Shown: piece by piece, positions 1-6,857 of the stretch | Layout of the letters: each line of letters starts with the position of its first letter | Position numbering within the stretch: position 1 is the stretch's first letter | Source of the DNA: Desulfosporosinus sp. UBA5188 | GTDB taxonomy: Bacteria > Bacillota > Desulfitobacteriia > Desulfitobacteriales > Desulfitobacteriaceae | Length of the DNA: 15,858 nt | Reading direction: 5' to 3' | Assembly (NCBI GenBank): GCA_002413075.1 | Contig: DHWG01000088.1 | Span: 12,814-28,671 of the forward strand | Notes under the pieces: generated by a model | Database searches by the model: none | Told to the model about the DNA's origin: nothing | What the model saw: only the letters and a program-made list of their open reading frames with translations | Translations under genes and position numbers: made by a program

Positions 1-111
1 TTTGCACCAGGGTATCATATGCTTGAAAATGCTGTAACCCAAAAAGAAGCTGAGTTCGACAGAGAATTAAATGCCTTTGTCAGTAACGCCCTGGAGGAAT
101 TAAGGCTATGA
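1..111 (+). CDS. HK97 gp10-like neck/tail-completion protein, C-terminal fragment
   Basis: The reading frame is open from the left window edge and ends in TGA at 109-111. It encodes 36 residues beginning FAPGYHMLENAV and continuing as a charged helix to ALEELRL. The pattern of G-x-HML-E followed by an amphipathic helix is the usual C-terminus of the HK97 gp10/XkdI family, which acts at the head-tail junction. Its place directly before the tail terminator gene fits that role. The stop overlaps the next start (ATGA at 108-111), so the two genes are probably translationally coupled. The start and most of the protein lie outside the window; the family call rests on a short C-terminus plus gene order. 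Confidence 0.7.
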   Translation, partial: FAPGYHMLENAVTQKEAEFDRELNAFVSNALEELRL

Positions 112-629
112 TCGGATACGTCGATATTAAGAAATCCGTCACCGATGTCCTTGAAGCAAATGCAAGTTCTATAGCAGTGATTCCTAATGAAGAACTAAGC
201 GGGTTTGAACCACCTGCTTTTTTTGTACAGATAATGCCCATTAGCGACACGTCCTATATTGACTACGAAGAGAAGCTTTTAACCATCAACATCCATTACT
301 TTTCAGCCGAAAAAACTGATCTAGCTAACTTGAAAATGCTTGATCAGTTAAACCAGGCCTTTTTCAACGTCCTAAAAATTGGTGATCGAGTAATTACCCT
401 AAAGTCTAAACGGCACCAAATCATAGATAACGTATTACAGTTTAAATTTGAATTGGAATTTGCAAATGACTGTGATGTCGTGGAAGTAAACGGCGAGTGG
501 GTAATGCCGACCGAGCTTGATGAATCATTAGGCTATACCAAAGGAGAGCCGGAATACATCGACGGGGTTCCGGTCTACAACAATGGTTCATTAGAGTTCA
601 TGCAAGAATTAGAACTCAAGGAGGAATAA
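108..629 (+). CDS. Phage tail terminator protein (XkdJ/DUF6838-like)
   Basis: The protein has 173 residues with no signal peptide or membrane segment. Its N-terminus (MIGYVDIKKSVTDVLEANAS) is a helix followed by beta strands of the type seen in tail terminators and minor tail proteins of Xkd-type contractile tails. It sits between the gp10-like gene and the sheath gene, the standard location of the XkdJ-like terminator that caps the tube and sheath and joins tail to head. The start is ATG 108, with GGAGGAAT about 8 nt upstream and a 4-nt overlap with the preceding gene. The last 45 residues are acidic and rich in Tyr and Gly. The family assignment relies more on gene order and general fold pattern than on diagnostic residues. 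Confidence 0.75.
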   Translation: MIGYVDIKKSVTDVLEANASSIAVIPNEELSGFEPPAFFVQIMPISDTSYIDYEEKLLTINIHYFSAEKTDLANLKMLDQLNQAFFNVLKIGDRVITLKSKRHQIIDNVLQFKFELEFANDCDVVEVNGEWVMPTELDESLGYTKGEPEYIDGVPVYNNGSLEFMQELELKEE

Positions 630-635
630 CAAACT

Positions 636-1700
636 ATGGGATTACCTCAAATAAATATTGCGTTTCAAACCTTGGCGGTAACAGCAATTGCCAGAAGCGC
701 AAGGGGCGTTGTTGCGCTCATCCTAAAGGATTCAACCAAGGTCACATTCGACACTAGAATCTACACTGACATAACCCAAATAGACCCACTGGATTGGACA
801 GCGACGAACCTTGATTACATCCAAAAGACTTTCGCAGGGATCCCGACGAAGGTTATCGTCGAAAGGGAAGCTGTGGACGCGGTAGACTACAACGCGGCGT
901 TGACAAGACTTACTAATAAAAAATGGAATTACCTTGCCATCCCCGGAATACTAACTGCAGATGTCGCAACGATTTCAACCTGGATTAAAACACAACGAGA
1001 CACAAACACAAAGACCTTTAAGGCCGTATTGCCTAATAGCACTTCGGACCATGAGGGTATCGTTAATTTTTCCACAGATGATTTAGTCGTTGGCGCGAAG
1101 ACCTACACGACAGAAGAGTATTGCTGTAGAGTTGCAGGTATCTTGGCCGGGCTACCTTTCACCAGAAGTTCGACCTATTTTGTCTTAACTGAGGTTGAAA
1201 GCATCACCGAAACAGCCACACCTGATGCCGACATTGATGCCGGGAAGCTCATCTTGATCAATGATGGTGAGCACATCAAGTTTGGGCGAGGCGTGAACAG
1301 CCTAACCACGACAACCGTGACCAAGGGTGCGAAGTTTAAAAAGATCAAGATCATGGAAGCGATCGATCTTATGCGGGAAGATATTCGGGACACTTTTGAC
1401 TCTGAATATGTTGGCCAGGTGAACAACTTCTACGACAACAAAGTCCTGTTTTTGACCGCGGTTAACGCTTACCTTAAAGGTCTTCAGGGCGATGAAGTTT
1501 TGGATCCAAATTTTACAGCGTTGGCCGAGATTGATATCGACGCTCAAGAGTTGTACTTACAATCGATGGGTACCGACACAAGCGCTTTGACCACAGCCCA
1601 ACTCAAAGAGTACAACACTGGGAGCCGAGTCTTTATCAAAGCAAGTGGAAGTCCATTGGACGCTATGGAAGACTTAGACTTCACAATGTTAATCGTATAG
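636..1700 (+). CDS. xkdK: Contractile tail sheath protein
   Basis: This 354-residue protein forms the contractile outer sheath that shortens during injection. The N-terminal MGLPQINIAFQTLAVTAIARSARG segment (quoted in part), the central domain with GVNSLTTTT-type loop and the C-terminal SPLDAMEDLDFTMLIV strand match the Xkd-type sheath layout, where both ends extend as strands into neighbouring subunits. It is shorter than PBSX XkdK (about 466 residues), consistent with a compact sheath lacking a large surface insertion. The start is ATG 636 with AAGGAGGAAT upstream. It lies just before the tube gene, as expected. Identification is by recognisable segments, order and size. Confidence 0.93.
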   Translation: MGLPQINIAFQTLAVTAIARSARGVVALILKDSTKVTFDTRIYTDITQIDPLDWTATNLDYIQKTFAGIPTKVIVEREAVDAVDYNAALTRLTNKKWNYLAIPGILTADVATISTWIKTQRDTNTKTFKAVLPNSTSDHEGIVNFSTDDLVVGAKTYTTEEYCCRVAGILAGLPFTRSSTYFVLTEVESITETATPDADIDAGKLILINDGEHIKFGRGVNSLTTTTVTKGAKFKKIKIMEAIDLMREDIRDTFDSEYVGQVNNFYDNKVLFLTAVNAYLKGLQGDEVLDPNFTALAEIDIDAQELYLQSMGTDTSALTTAQLKEYNTGSRVFIKASGSPLDAMEDLDFTMLIV

Positions 1701-1711
1701 GAGGGTAACAC

Positions 1712-2155
1712 ATGGCTAAGCTCAGAGGAAATAGACAAATCAACGGTTCATGGGGTCAAGTCTGGTTGGATGGCGAATTAGTCTTTGAGGTAGAATCGTT
1801 TGAGGCGAAGGTGATTGCCAATAGAGAAACTGTTGTCATTGGCATGGACGAAGACTCGAAGCTAGTCGGCTTAAAGGGTGAAGGAACTCTAAAGGTTAAG
1901 AAGGTATTCAGCAGGGGTAAGGAGGCATTGCTGGAAGCTTGGAAGAAGGGTGAAGATCCTCGGAGTTCCTTGGTCGGAAAGCTTAAAGATCCGGATACCG
2001 TCGGTAAACAATCTGAGCGGGTTTCGATCGGCAATGTATGGTTTGACGAATTGACACTAATGCAATTTGAGAAGGCAAAGAAGTTGGAAGATGAATACAA
2101 GTTCGGTTTTACTCCAAGCGATGCAAGCTTTATGGACACAATTGACGTCCAATAG
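1712..2155 (+). CDS. xkdM: Phage tail tube protein (XkdM family, DUF2001)
   Basis: The 147-residue protein is the inner tail tube subunit through which DNA passes. The start MAKLRGNRQINGSWGQVWLDGE, the E-x-FEAKV strand, the VGLKGEGTLKVKKVFSR hairpin and the C-terminal YKFGFTPSDASFMDTIDVQ are typical of XkdM-family tubes. Length equals the family norm. It follows the sheath by 11 nt and has a strong AGGAGGGT site before ATG 1712. Sheath and tube adjacent in this order is diagnostic of a contractile tail. Confidence 0.95.
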   Translation: MAKLRGNRQINGSWGQVWLDGELVFEVESFEAKVIANRETVVIGMDEDSKLVGLKGEGTLKVKKVFSRGKEALLEAWKKGEDPRSSLVGKLKDPDTVGKQSERVSIGNVWFDELTLMQFEKAKKLEDEYKFGFTPSDASFMDTIDVQ

Positions 2156-2184
2156 TAAGACAATAAGAAGGAGATTGATTAACT

Positions 2185-2562
2185 GTGGAAGCTAAGAAAA
2201 AACTAAGTATCGGTGACTTGATTGCTAATGCAGATAAGAATAAAGCCAAAAAAACAGAGACTAGGGAGCTATATGTCAAGTCATTAGATGCAACGATAAC
2301 GATCACAAAGCCTAGTCGAGCAACAGTGTTAGATTCCTCTGAATTAGGAGAGGGTGAAGCAAATTTATTCGTAGTTTACGAATGTGTATCTGAACCAAAT
2401 TTCAAAGACTCAACCCTGCAAGATGCCTATAATGTGACCGGATACGAGATACTTGATCAAATATTTGACCCTGGTGAGGTTGATTACATTGCGAAAGAGA
2501 TCTTGGAGTTTGCTGGTTATGATAAAGGCACCGTCAGCATCGTCGAAGCAGTAAAAAACTAA
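2185..2562 (+). CDS. xkdN: Tail assembly chaperone, zero-frame product (XkdN-like)
   Basis: The 125-residue zero-frame product is a tail assembly chaperone expected to coat the tape measure protein during tube polymerisation. It starts at GTG 2185, with AAGGAG about 11 nt upstream. The N-terminus (EAKKKLSIGDLIANADKNKAKK) is followed by a beta-rich domain and a helical end, ILEFAGYDKGTVSIVEAVKN, as in the XkdN family. It lies between tube and tape measure, where contractile and siphoviral phages encode a pair of chaperones sharing an N-terminus. The zero frame ends on two consecutive TAA codons directly after a slippery heptamer; see the frameshift entries. The chaperone assignment is strong because of both family features and the frameshift site. 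Confidence 0.9.
   Translation: MEAKKKLSIGDLIANADKNKAKKTETRELYVKSLDATITITKPSRATVLDSSELGEGEANLFVVYECVSEPNFKDSTLQDAYNVTGYEILDQIFDPGEVDYIAKEILEFAGYDKGTVSIVEAVKN
2553..2559 (+). promoter_or_regulatory. Slippery heptamer A AAA AAC for -1 ribosomal frameshifting
   Basis: In the zero frame the codons read GTA AAA AAC TAA, so the heptamer A-AAA-AAC has exactly the X XXY YYZ phase of canonical -1 slippery sites. After simultaneous slippage both tRNAs re-pair on AAA, and decoding continues at CTA (2559-2561) into the 60-codon extension. The zero-frame stop immediately follows the site. Confidence 0.88.
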
Positions 2563-2741
2563 TAAAAGGTAATTCAGAGTTACGCCTCCTGCACTACTAC
2601 CTGCAGAAAGGAAACACCCTAGATTACCTTTTAAGTCTATCAAATAAGGAGAAGATTTTCCTCTCAGCCAGTATGAGCTTAGCGTATGAGGAAAAAGCAG
2701 AAGAATGGAATCAAGGTCACTTAGTCTATTTCGGTAAGTGA
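2559..2741 (+). CDS. -1 frameshift extension of the tail assembly chaperone
   Basis: The -1 frame is open from the slippery site to TGA at 2739-2741 and adds 60 residues (LIKGNSELRLLHYYLQKGNT, then DYLLSLSNKEK, ending LVYFGK). A single -1 slip at 2553-2559 would give one 185-residue protein. The extension has no plausible start of its own: its first ATG is at 2673 with no Shine-Dalgarno site. The segment from LRLLHYY to SMSLAYEEKAEEWN is helical and resembles the second half of XkdN-type chaperones. In known tail systems the minor, longer product contacts the tape measure, while the major product lacks the extension. The frame and junction are read directly; the function of the longer form is by family analogy. 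Confidence 0.85.
   Translation, partial: LIKGNSELRLLHYYLQKGNTLDYLLSLSNKEKIFLSASMSLAYEEKAEEWNQGHLVYFGK
2563..2633 (+). other. Predicted frameshift-stimulating RNA stem
   Basis: Eleven bases at 2563-2573 (TAAAAGGTAAT) are perfectly complementary to 2623-2633 (ATTACCTTTTA). A T-G wobble can extend the stem inward. The 49-nt loop contains a second hairpin, CTGCA at 2589-2593 with TGCAG at 2602-2606. The stem starts 3 nt after the slippery heptamer. This is slightly closer than the 5-9 nt typical of stimulators, but the outer A-T pairs could be open when the ribosome pauses. The complementarity is seen directly; a stimulatory role is inferred. Confidence 0.65.
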
Positions 2742-2769
2742 CCTTTCCTTTTAGCTAGGAGGTGAGACT

Positions 2770-4701
2770 ATGGCTCACGAAATAGGAGCTACCCTGACAC
2801 TCAGAGATAATATGAGCGCCACCCTGCGTGGTGTCAGGAATGAACAGTCGGCATTTAGACGAGATGTCCAAGCTACACAAAGGACTTTGCGCCAACAAAT
2901 GCAAGTGCGGTTAGATGCAACAGCTGCCACCAGGACTATCTCACGGATTAGGACCGCAATCGAGCCCCTCAGAAACAGAATAGTTACACAGATAGCAATA
3001 AGAGATAACGCTGCCAGGGAAAGACGAAGGATTCAAAATGAACTCAATGCGCTTGGCAGGCGTGCTATTGCGCCCTTGGTGAGCATCAGGAATACTGCAA
3101 GCAGTGTTATTGGCAGCATAAGTAGTAAATTGGCAGTATTAAGGGCGGCCGCTGCCGTACCAATAGTTATAGCTACCGCAGTAATTGCGGGTGGAGCAGT
3201 TGCCTTAAAGAGCGGTGCAGAACTGGAACAACAGCAGATTTCTATGAAACACTTCATAGGTGTAAATAATCAGGGCAAGAGCGATGCCGAAGTAACTAGG
3301 ATGCGTGATAGTTATATTACTGCCCTGAGGAAGAACGCAGACGAAACTCCTTTTTCAACCTCGGAGGTTATCGGCGCGGGTTCCAGGGCTGTAAATGTCA
3401 TGGGTGGAGATACCAAAGGAGCCATGGACCTCGTTAAACTCGCTGGAAATATGGCGGCGCTTAATCCAGGTAAAACAATTAGCGATTCAATGGAAGCGTT
3501 GGCTGACGCTAAAAATGGAGAAATGGAACGCCTGAAAGAATTTGGCTTTAAGGTTAGCGCCGACGAATTCAAAGGTTATGCTGGAAAGGGCAAGAATGAC
3601 GACATGTCAGAGTCCGATACTAAGACAGCATACGGAATGTTGGTTAATAAGCAGTTGAACCCATATTTCAAAGGAGGGTCAGAAAAACTAGCACAAAGTG
3701 GAACAGGTCTAATGAGTACAATTACGGGCAACCTTGGATCTAAAGTGCAAGATACAGGATTAAAAATGCTTGAGAAGCTTAAGCCTGTCCTGATTAGTGT
3801 CATCGGAATGATTGATAAATACAGTCCGCAAATGGATAAATTGGGGCTAAAAATAGCTGATGGAATAGGGTTTGCAGTCAGCAAACTACCCGTACTGAAA
3901 CAGCATTTAAAAGATGCGTTTGAAGCTGCTCAACCGGCTATAAATTGGTTAACAACGACAGGGTTTCCCGCAGTCAGAGATCTAATCGGAGGCGTATGGG
4001 ATAAGGCGAAGGGCGTCTATGATTTCTTCAAAACAAACTGGTCAACGTTAGTGCCTTTCATTGAAGGGATCGCCATTTCTTTTGGAATTTACAAAGGCGT
4101 AATGATGGCAATAGAGTTTGCGACGATTGCAGTAACTGCCGCGCAATTAGCTTTAAATTTTGCAATGAATGCAAATCCAATGGGATTGTACATTACACTT
4201 ATTGGTCTTGCTATAGGAGCTGGAATTCTTCTCTATAAGAATTGGGATACAGTTAGCGCAAAGGCCAGCGAGGTAGGGACAACGATTGGGAATGCATTCA
4301 AATCAGGAATAAACATAGCCATTGATGCTATTAATTGGCTAACCGATAAACTTAACGGGGTCCTTGGCTTAATTGGAGTAAAGATCCCTAGTGTAGCTCA
4401 TATTGCCCTGAGCACCTCGAGCAATAGTACCGCAGACGGAATGCAAGCAGTGAGAGGCGTTGACGGAGACCACGCAACTGGCCTGAGTGTTGTTCCCTTT
4501 GATGGATACATCGCCAAACTTCACAAGGGTGAACGAGTGCAAACAGCAAATGAGAACCCATACAACGGCGGCGGATCATCGGGAGGCAAACCAGCGGGAG
4601 GAAATAAAACAGAGATAACTATCTACGCAAAAGGTATAACTGGCAGGGAAGTGCTTGATGAGGTTTTGCCTGAGCTCAAATTGGTTTTGCAAAATATGTA
4701 G
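2770..4701 (+). CDS. Tail tape measure protein
   Basis: The 643-residue protein sets tail length and is probably ejected with the DNA. The first 120 residues are Arg-rich coiled helices with RDN, RNR and RNE repeats, typical of tape measure N-termini. A hydrophobic Ala/Val stretch lies near residues 122-146, and a second long hydrophobic region near 425-485 contains the NPMGLYITLIG-type segment. Near residues 578-590 the sequence DGYIAKLHKGERV is the hallmark C-terminal motif of Xkd-type tape measures. A Gly/Ser/Asn linker follows, then a final beta-helix tail. A strong AGGAGGTGA precedes ATG 2770. At roughly 0.15 nm per residue the tail would be near 95-100 nm (inference). It is short compared with XkdO of PBSX. 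Confidence 0.95.
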   Translation: MAHEIGATLTLRDNMSATLRGVRNEQSAFRRDVQATQRTLRQQMQVRLDATAATRTISRIRTAIEPLRNRIVTQIAIRDNAARERRRIQNELNALGRRAIAPLVSIRNTASSVIGSISSKLAVLRAAAAVPIVIATAVIAGGAVALKSGAELEQQQISMKHFIGVNNQGKSDAEVTRMRDSYITALRKNADETPFSTSEVIGAGSRAVNVMGGDTKGAMDLVKLAGNMAALNPGKTISDSMEALADAKNGEMERLKEFGFKVSADEFKGYAGKGKNDDMSESDTKTAYGMLVNKQLNPYFKGGSEKLAQSGTGLMSTITGNLGSKVQDTGLKMLEKLKPVLISVIGMIDKYSPQMDKLGLKIADGIGFAVSKLPVLKQHLKDAFEAAQPAINWLTTTGFPAVRDLIGGVWDKAKGVYDFFKTNWSTLVPFIEGIAISFGIYKGVMMAIEFATIAVTAAQLALNFAMNANPMGLYITLIGLAIGAGILLYKNWDTVSAKASEVGTTIGNAFKSGINIAIDAINWLTDKLNGVLGLIGVKIPSVAHIALSTSSNSTADGMQAVRGVDGDHATGLSVVPFDGYIAKLHKGERVQTANENPYNGGGSSGGKPAGGNKTEITIYAKGITGREVLDEVLPELKLVLQNM

Positions 4702-4708
4702 GAGTTGA

Positions 4709-4723
4709 TTTCATTTCATTTCA
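4709..4723 (+). repeat. Three tandem TTTCA units between SD site and start codon
   Basis: Three perfect copies of TTTCA fill 4709-4723 and end on the A of ATG 4723. The only upstream Shine-Dalgarno-like site is GGAG at 4701-4704, giving an 18-nt gap to ATG. With a single copy the gap would be 8 nt, the normal distance. The repeat therefore lies where copy-number change would alter translation efficiency. Confidence 0.75.
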
Positions 4724-5127
4724 TGGATATTTTCCTTAGCATAAATAATCGAGAGCAGGTCATTCAGCTGCCGGTATTGCCTCAGTCGTTCAGAGTTAAG
4801 ACAGGTATGAAAAACGAAACCTACGAAACGATTGGGCTTGGTGAGATTAAACTCATCGGCATGCCAATCCTTGCCGCAATCTCAATAGAATCATTCTTCC
4901 AGGCAAAAGATTATCCATTTTTGCGTGACCGAACGTATAAATCATGGGAATATGTCGAGATGATTAATGGATGGAAAGTACAGCGCATCCCGATGCGCCT
5001 CGTGATAACAGACACACCCATTAATATGTTGTGCGTGGTTGAATCCTTTGAGTATGGGATACAAGACGGCACGGGCGATGTTTACTACTCGTTATCCTTG
5101 GCAGAGTTTAAGCTCGTTGAGCTATAA
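4723..5127 (+). CDS. Baseplate/tail protein resembling the XkdP N-terminal domain, no LysM
   Basis: From ATG 4723 the protein has 134 residues. It begins MDIFLSINNREQVIQLPVLP, matching the opening beta strands of XkdP/YqbP-type proteins (short strand, then LPVxPxxF). It continues through ETIGLGEIKLIGMPILAAISIESFFQAKDYPFL and WEYVEMI, also typical of that family, where this domain sits between tape measure and hub. PBSX XkdP is about 235 residues and ends in a LysM peptidoglycan-binding domain; here the protein stops after the first domain. An in-frame TTG at 4705 would add 6 residues but directly abuts the SD site, so ATG is preferred. The role is probably hub or spike attachment in the baseplate. 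The family call is moderately strong. Confidence 0.75.
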   Translation: MDIFLSINNREQVIQLPVLPQSFRVKTGMKNETYETIGLGEIKLIGMPILAAISIESFFQAKDYPFLRDRTYKSWEYVEMINGWKVQRIPMRLVITDTPINMLCVVESFEYGIQDGTGDVYYSLSLAEFKLVEL

Positions 5128-5142
5128 GGTGGTGCAAACTAG

Positions 5143-6123
5143 GTGCACAAATTAACCTGCATTACAAACAATATGCAGTACGATATCACACCAATCACAG
5201 GTTCAATCAACTGGCAGAGTAACATTGATACTCTTGGACAACAACTTAGCTTTGAGGTTGCTTTCAACGATGACCGATTCTTCCCAAAGAACCCAGTTGA
5301 TTTAGGCAGTCTGATGGTACTCACGGGCGCTAGTGAAATCCTTCGTGCGATTGTAATCAAAGAGGATCGACAAGGCCGTGGCGCTATTAAATATACGGCT
5401 TTTGATTATGCTTTTTATTTAAATAAAAGTAAAAATGTATATCAATTTACTAATCTTTCGGCCGATGCAGCCATCAACAAGGTAACTACTGATATGGGCG
5501 TCTCGATTGGCTCAATAGCCACTATGAGTACACCGATCACCAAGATATATAAAGACAATACGGGCGCTGATGTAATGAAGGATATCCTTGACCAAGTGTT
5601 TAAAGCGACGGGTATTAAATACCGTATGGAGATGCGCGAGGGCAAACTGTTTGTAGAAAAGCAGGAGGATAAGTTGATCCAAGCATCTTTCAAGCTGTTC
5701 GAGGCTGGCACATCTATTGATGTAATGGCAGCAATTAGTAGCCCATCTCGTAGCAGGAGCATTGAAGAAATGCGGAACAGCATCAAAATAGTTTCGGGTG
5801 ATGATAAAAGCGTGAAGATAGTCGGCGAGGCGAAAGATGATGCCTTAATCGCGAAGTATGGTCTACTACAGGATGTACAAAACGTGGAGGACAAAGACAT
5901 TGCTCAAGCAAATCAGACTGCACAGAACCAACTAAAGGAACTTGGGAAAATAGCTGAAGAGAATGGCATTGACTGTCCGGGTGATGACGCGGTCCGAGCT
6001 GGTAGACTCATTGTGGTAACGGAGCAGGTGACAGGTATGTCTGGTAAATATCTAATAAAAGATGTGGCTCATACAGTGAGAGCAAGCATCCATACCATGC
6101 ACTTAGGGCTGGGAGTGGTTTGA
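5143..6123 (+). CDS. xkdQ: Baseplate hub protein (XkdQ/YqbQ family, gpD-like)
   Basis: The 326-residue protein starts at GTG 5143, 8 nt after AAGGTGGTG. The N-terminus contains a beta-rich tube-like fold with DITPITGSINWQSNI and LGQQLSFEVAFNDDRFFP, characteristic of XkdQ. The middle (LSADAAINKVTTDMGVSIGS, ADVMKDILDQVFKATG) is a helical-strand module, and the C-terminus ends KYLIKDVAHTVRASIHTMHL, the closing strand motif of phage late control/hub proteins. The hub caps the tail tube and holds the central spike. It sits before the DUF2577 gene, as in PBSX, and its TGA overlaps that gene's start. Confidence 0.92.
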   Translation: MHKLTCITNNMQYDITPITGSINWQSNIDTLGQQLSFEVAFNDDRFFPKNPVDLGSLMVLTGASEILRAIVIKEDRQGRGAIKYTAFDYAFYLNKSKNVYQFTNLSADAAINKVTTDMGVSIGSIATMSTPITKIYKDNTGADVMKDILDQVFKATGIKYRMEMREGKLFVEKQEDKLIQASFKLFEAGTSIDVMAAISSPSRSRSIEEMRNSIKIVSGDDKSVKIVGEAKDDALIAKYGLLQDVQNVEDKDIAQANQTAQNQLKELGKIAEENGIDCPGDDAVRAGRLIVVTEQVTGMSGKYLIKDVAHTVRASIHTMHLGLGVV

Positions 6124-6401
6124 TGGATAGCGTAACAGAGTTTGCTAAGATGTTTAGGGAACGTGAAAACAAGCACTACGCAGGGCCTCAGATCGGTGTG
6201 GTGGTTGAACTTGCTCCTTATAGTATCAAGATTAGCCTTGACAATCAGATACTACTTACGAAAAAGCAACTCATAATTCCAGATAAATTGATTAACGCAA
6301 CGGCGGGCGTATTCCAATTGCAGTTAGGTGACGAAGTGATCCTTATTCCTTCAACCGATGAACAGATTTACTTTTTAATTGACAAGGTGGTGAGGATATA
6401 G
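6123..6401 (+). CDS. xkdR: DUF2577 baseplate protein (XkdR-like)
   Basis: The 92-residue product begins MDSVTEFAKMFRERENKHYAG (quoted in part) and then forms an OB-like beta domain: IGVVVELAPYSIKISLDNQ, ILLTKKQLIIP, LQLGDEVILIP and IYFLIDKVVRI. This is the usual DUF2577/XkdR architecture, and the length fits. ATG 6123 is preferred over the in-frame TTG one codon upstream because GGAG at 6112-6115 lies 7 nt away. It overlaps the XkdQ stop by one base (TGATG). Its role is a small baseplate component near the hub, by family analogy. Confidence 0.88.
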   Translation: MDSVTEFAKMFRERENKHYAGPQIGVVVELAPYSIKISLDNQILLTKKQLIIPDKLINATAGVFQLQLGDEVILIPSTDEQIYFLIDKVVRI

Positions 6402-6856
6402 TGGGCGTGCTTCCGGAAGTAGCGCAGCTAGAATTTGCAACGACTACCATCACGGATACAGTAACTGACTTGGGTAAAAGCTTTATGTTCGATTTCAAAA
6501 AAGGCGATTTTGTCCTGCTTAATGGCAAACTCGTTTCTACTCAGGGTATCGAAGCCCTAAAAGTATGGATTGAAAAGATACTTAGAACCGAGAAATTTAG
6601 GTTCCAGGTGTATACCAAGGATGGCCGACAGGATGAATACGGCGTAACTTTAGAAGATCTAATCATCGGAAAGAACTATCCACTTAAATTCTTTCAGGCC
6701 GAGGTACGGAGAGAAGTAACAACGGCGCTCTTAAGACATCCACTGATCCAGAGCATTACGAAATGGACCGTTGTTAAGGGTAACCTCTTACTTAGCATTA
6801 CGTGTACGGTGAATCTTAACAATGGTACATCGTTTGAGCAAGAGGTGAATTTTTAA
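6401..6856 (+). CDS. xkdS: Baseplate wedge protein, DUF2634/gp25-like (XkdS)
   Basis: The 151-residue protein starts at GTG 6401, sharing one base with the preceding TAG, with GTGGTGAGG just upstream. It contains the gp25-like core: FMFDFKKGDFVL, ALKVWIEKILRTEKFRFQVY, followed by YGVTLEDLIIGK and REVTTALLRHPLIQSIT, then two closing strands. These W-I-x-K-x-L-x-T-E and LxHPxI segments are typical of DUF2634 proteins. In contractile machines gp25-like proteins nucleate the sheath and anchor the wedge to the hub. Its position directly before baseplate J agrees. Confidence 0.92.
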   Translation: MGVLPEVAQLEFATTTITDTVTDLGKSFMFDFKKGDFVLLNGKLVSTQGIEALKVWIEKILRTEKFRFQVYTKDGRQDEYGVTLEDLIIGKNYPLKFFQAEVRREVTTALLRHPLIQSITKWTVVKGNLLLSITCTVNLNNGTSFEQEVNF

Positions 6857-6857
6857 A

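Noticed and set aside
1756..2163. 135-codon minus-strand frame opposite the tail tube gene
   Set aside because: The plus strand encodes a clear XkdM-family tube protein; the minus frame is a Ser-rich shadow without an SD.
5442..5900. 152-codon minus-strand frame inside the hub gene
   Set aside because: It is a Ser/Ile-rich shadow of a well-recognised XkdQ-type coding region.
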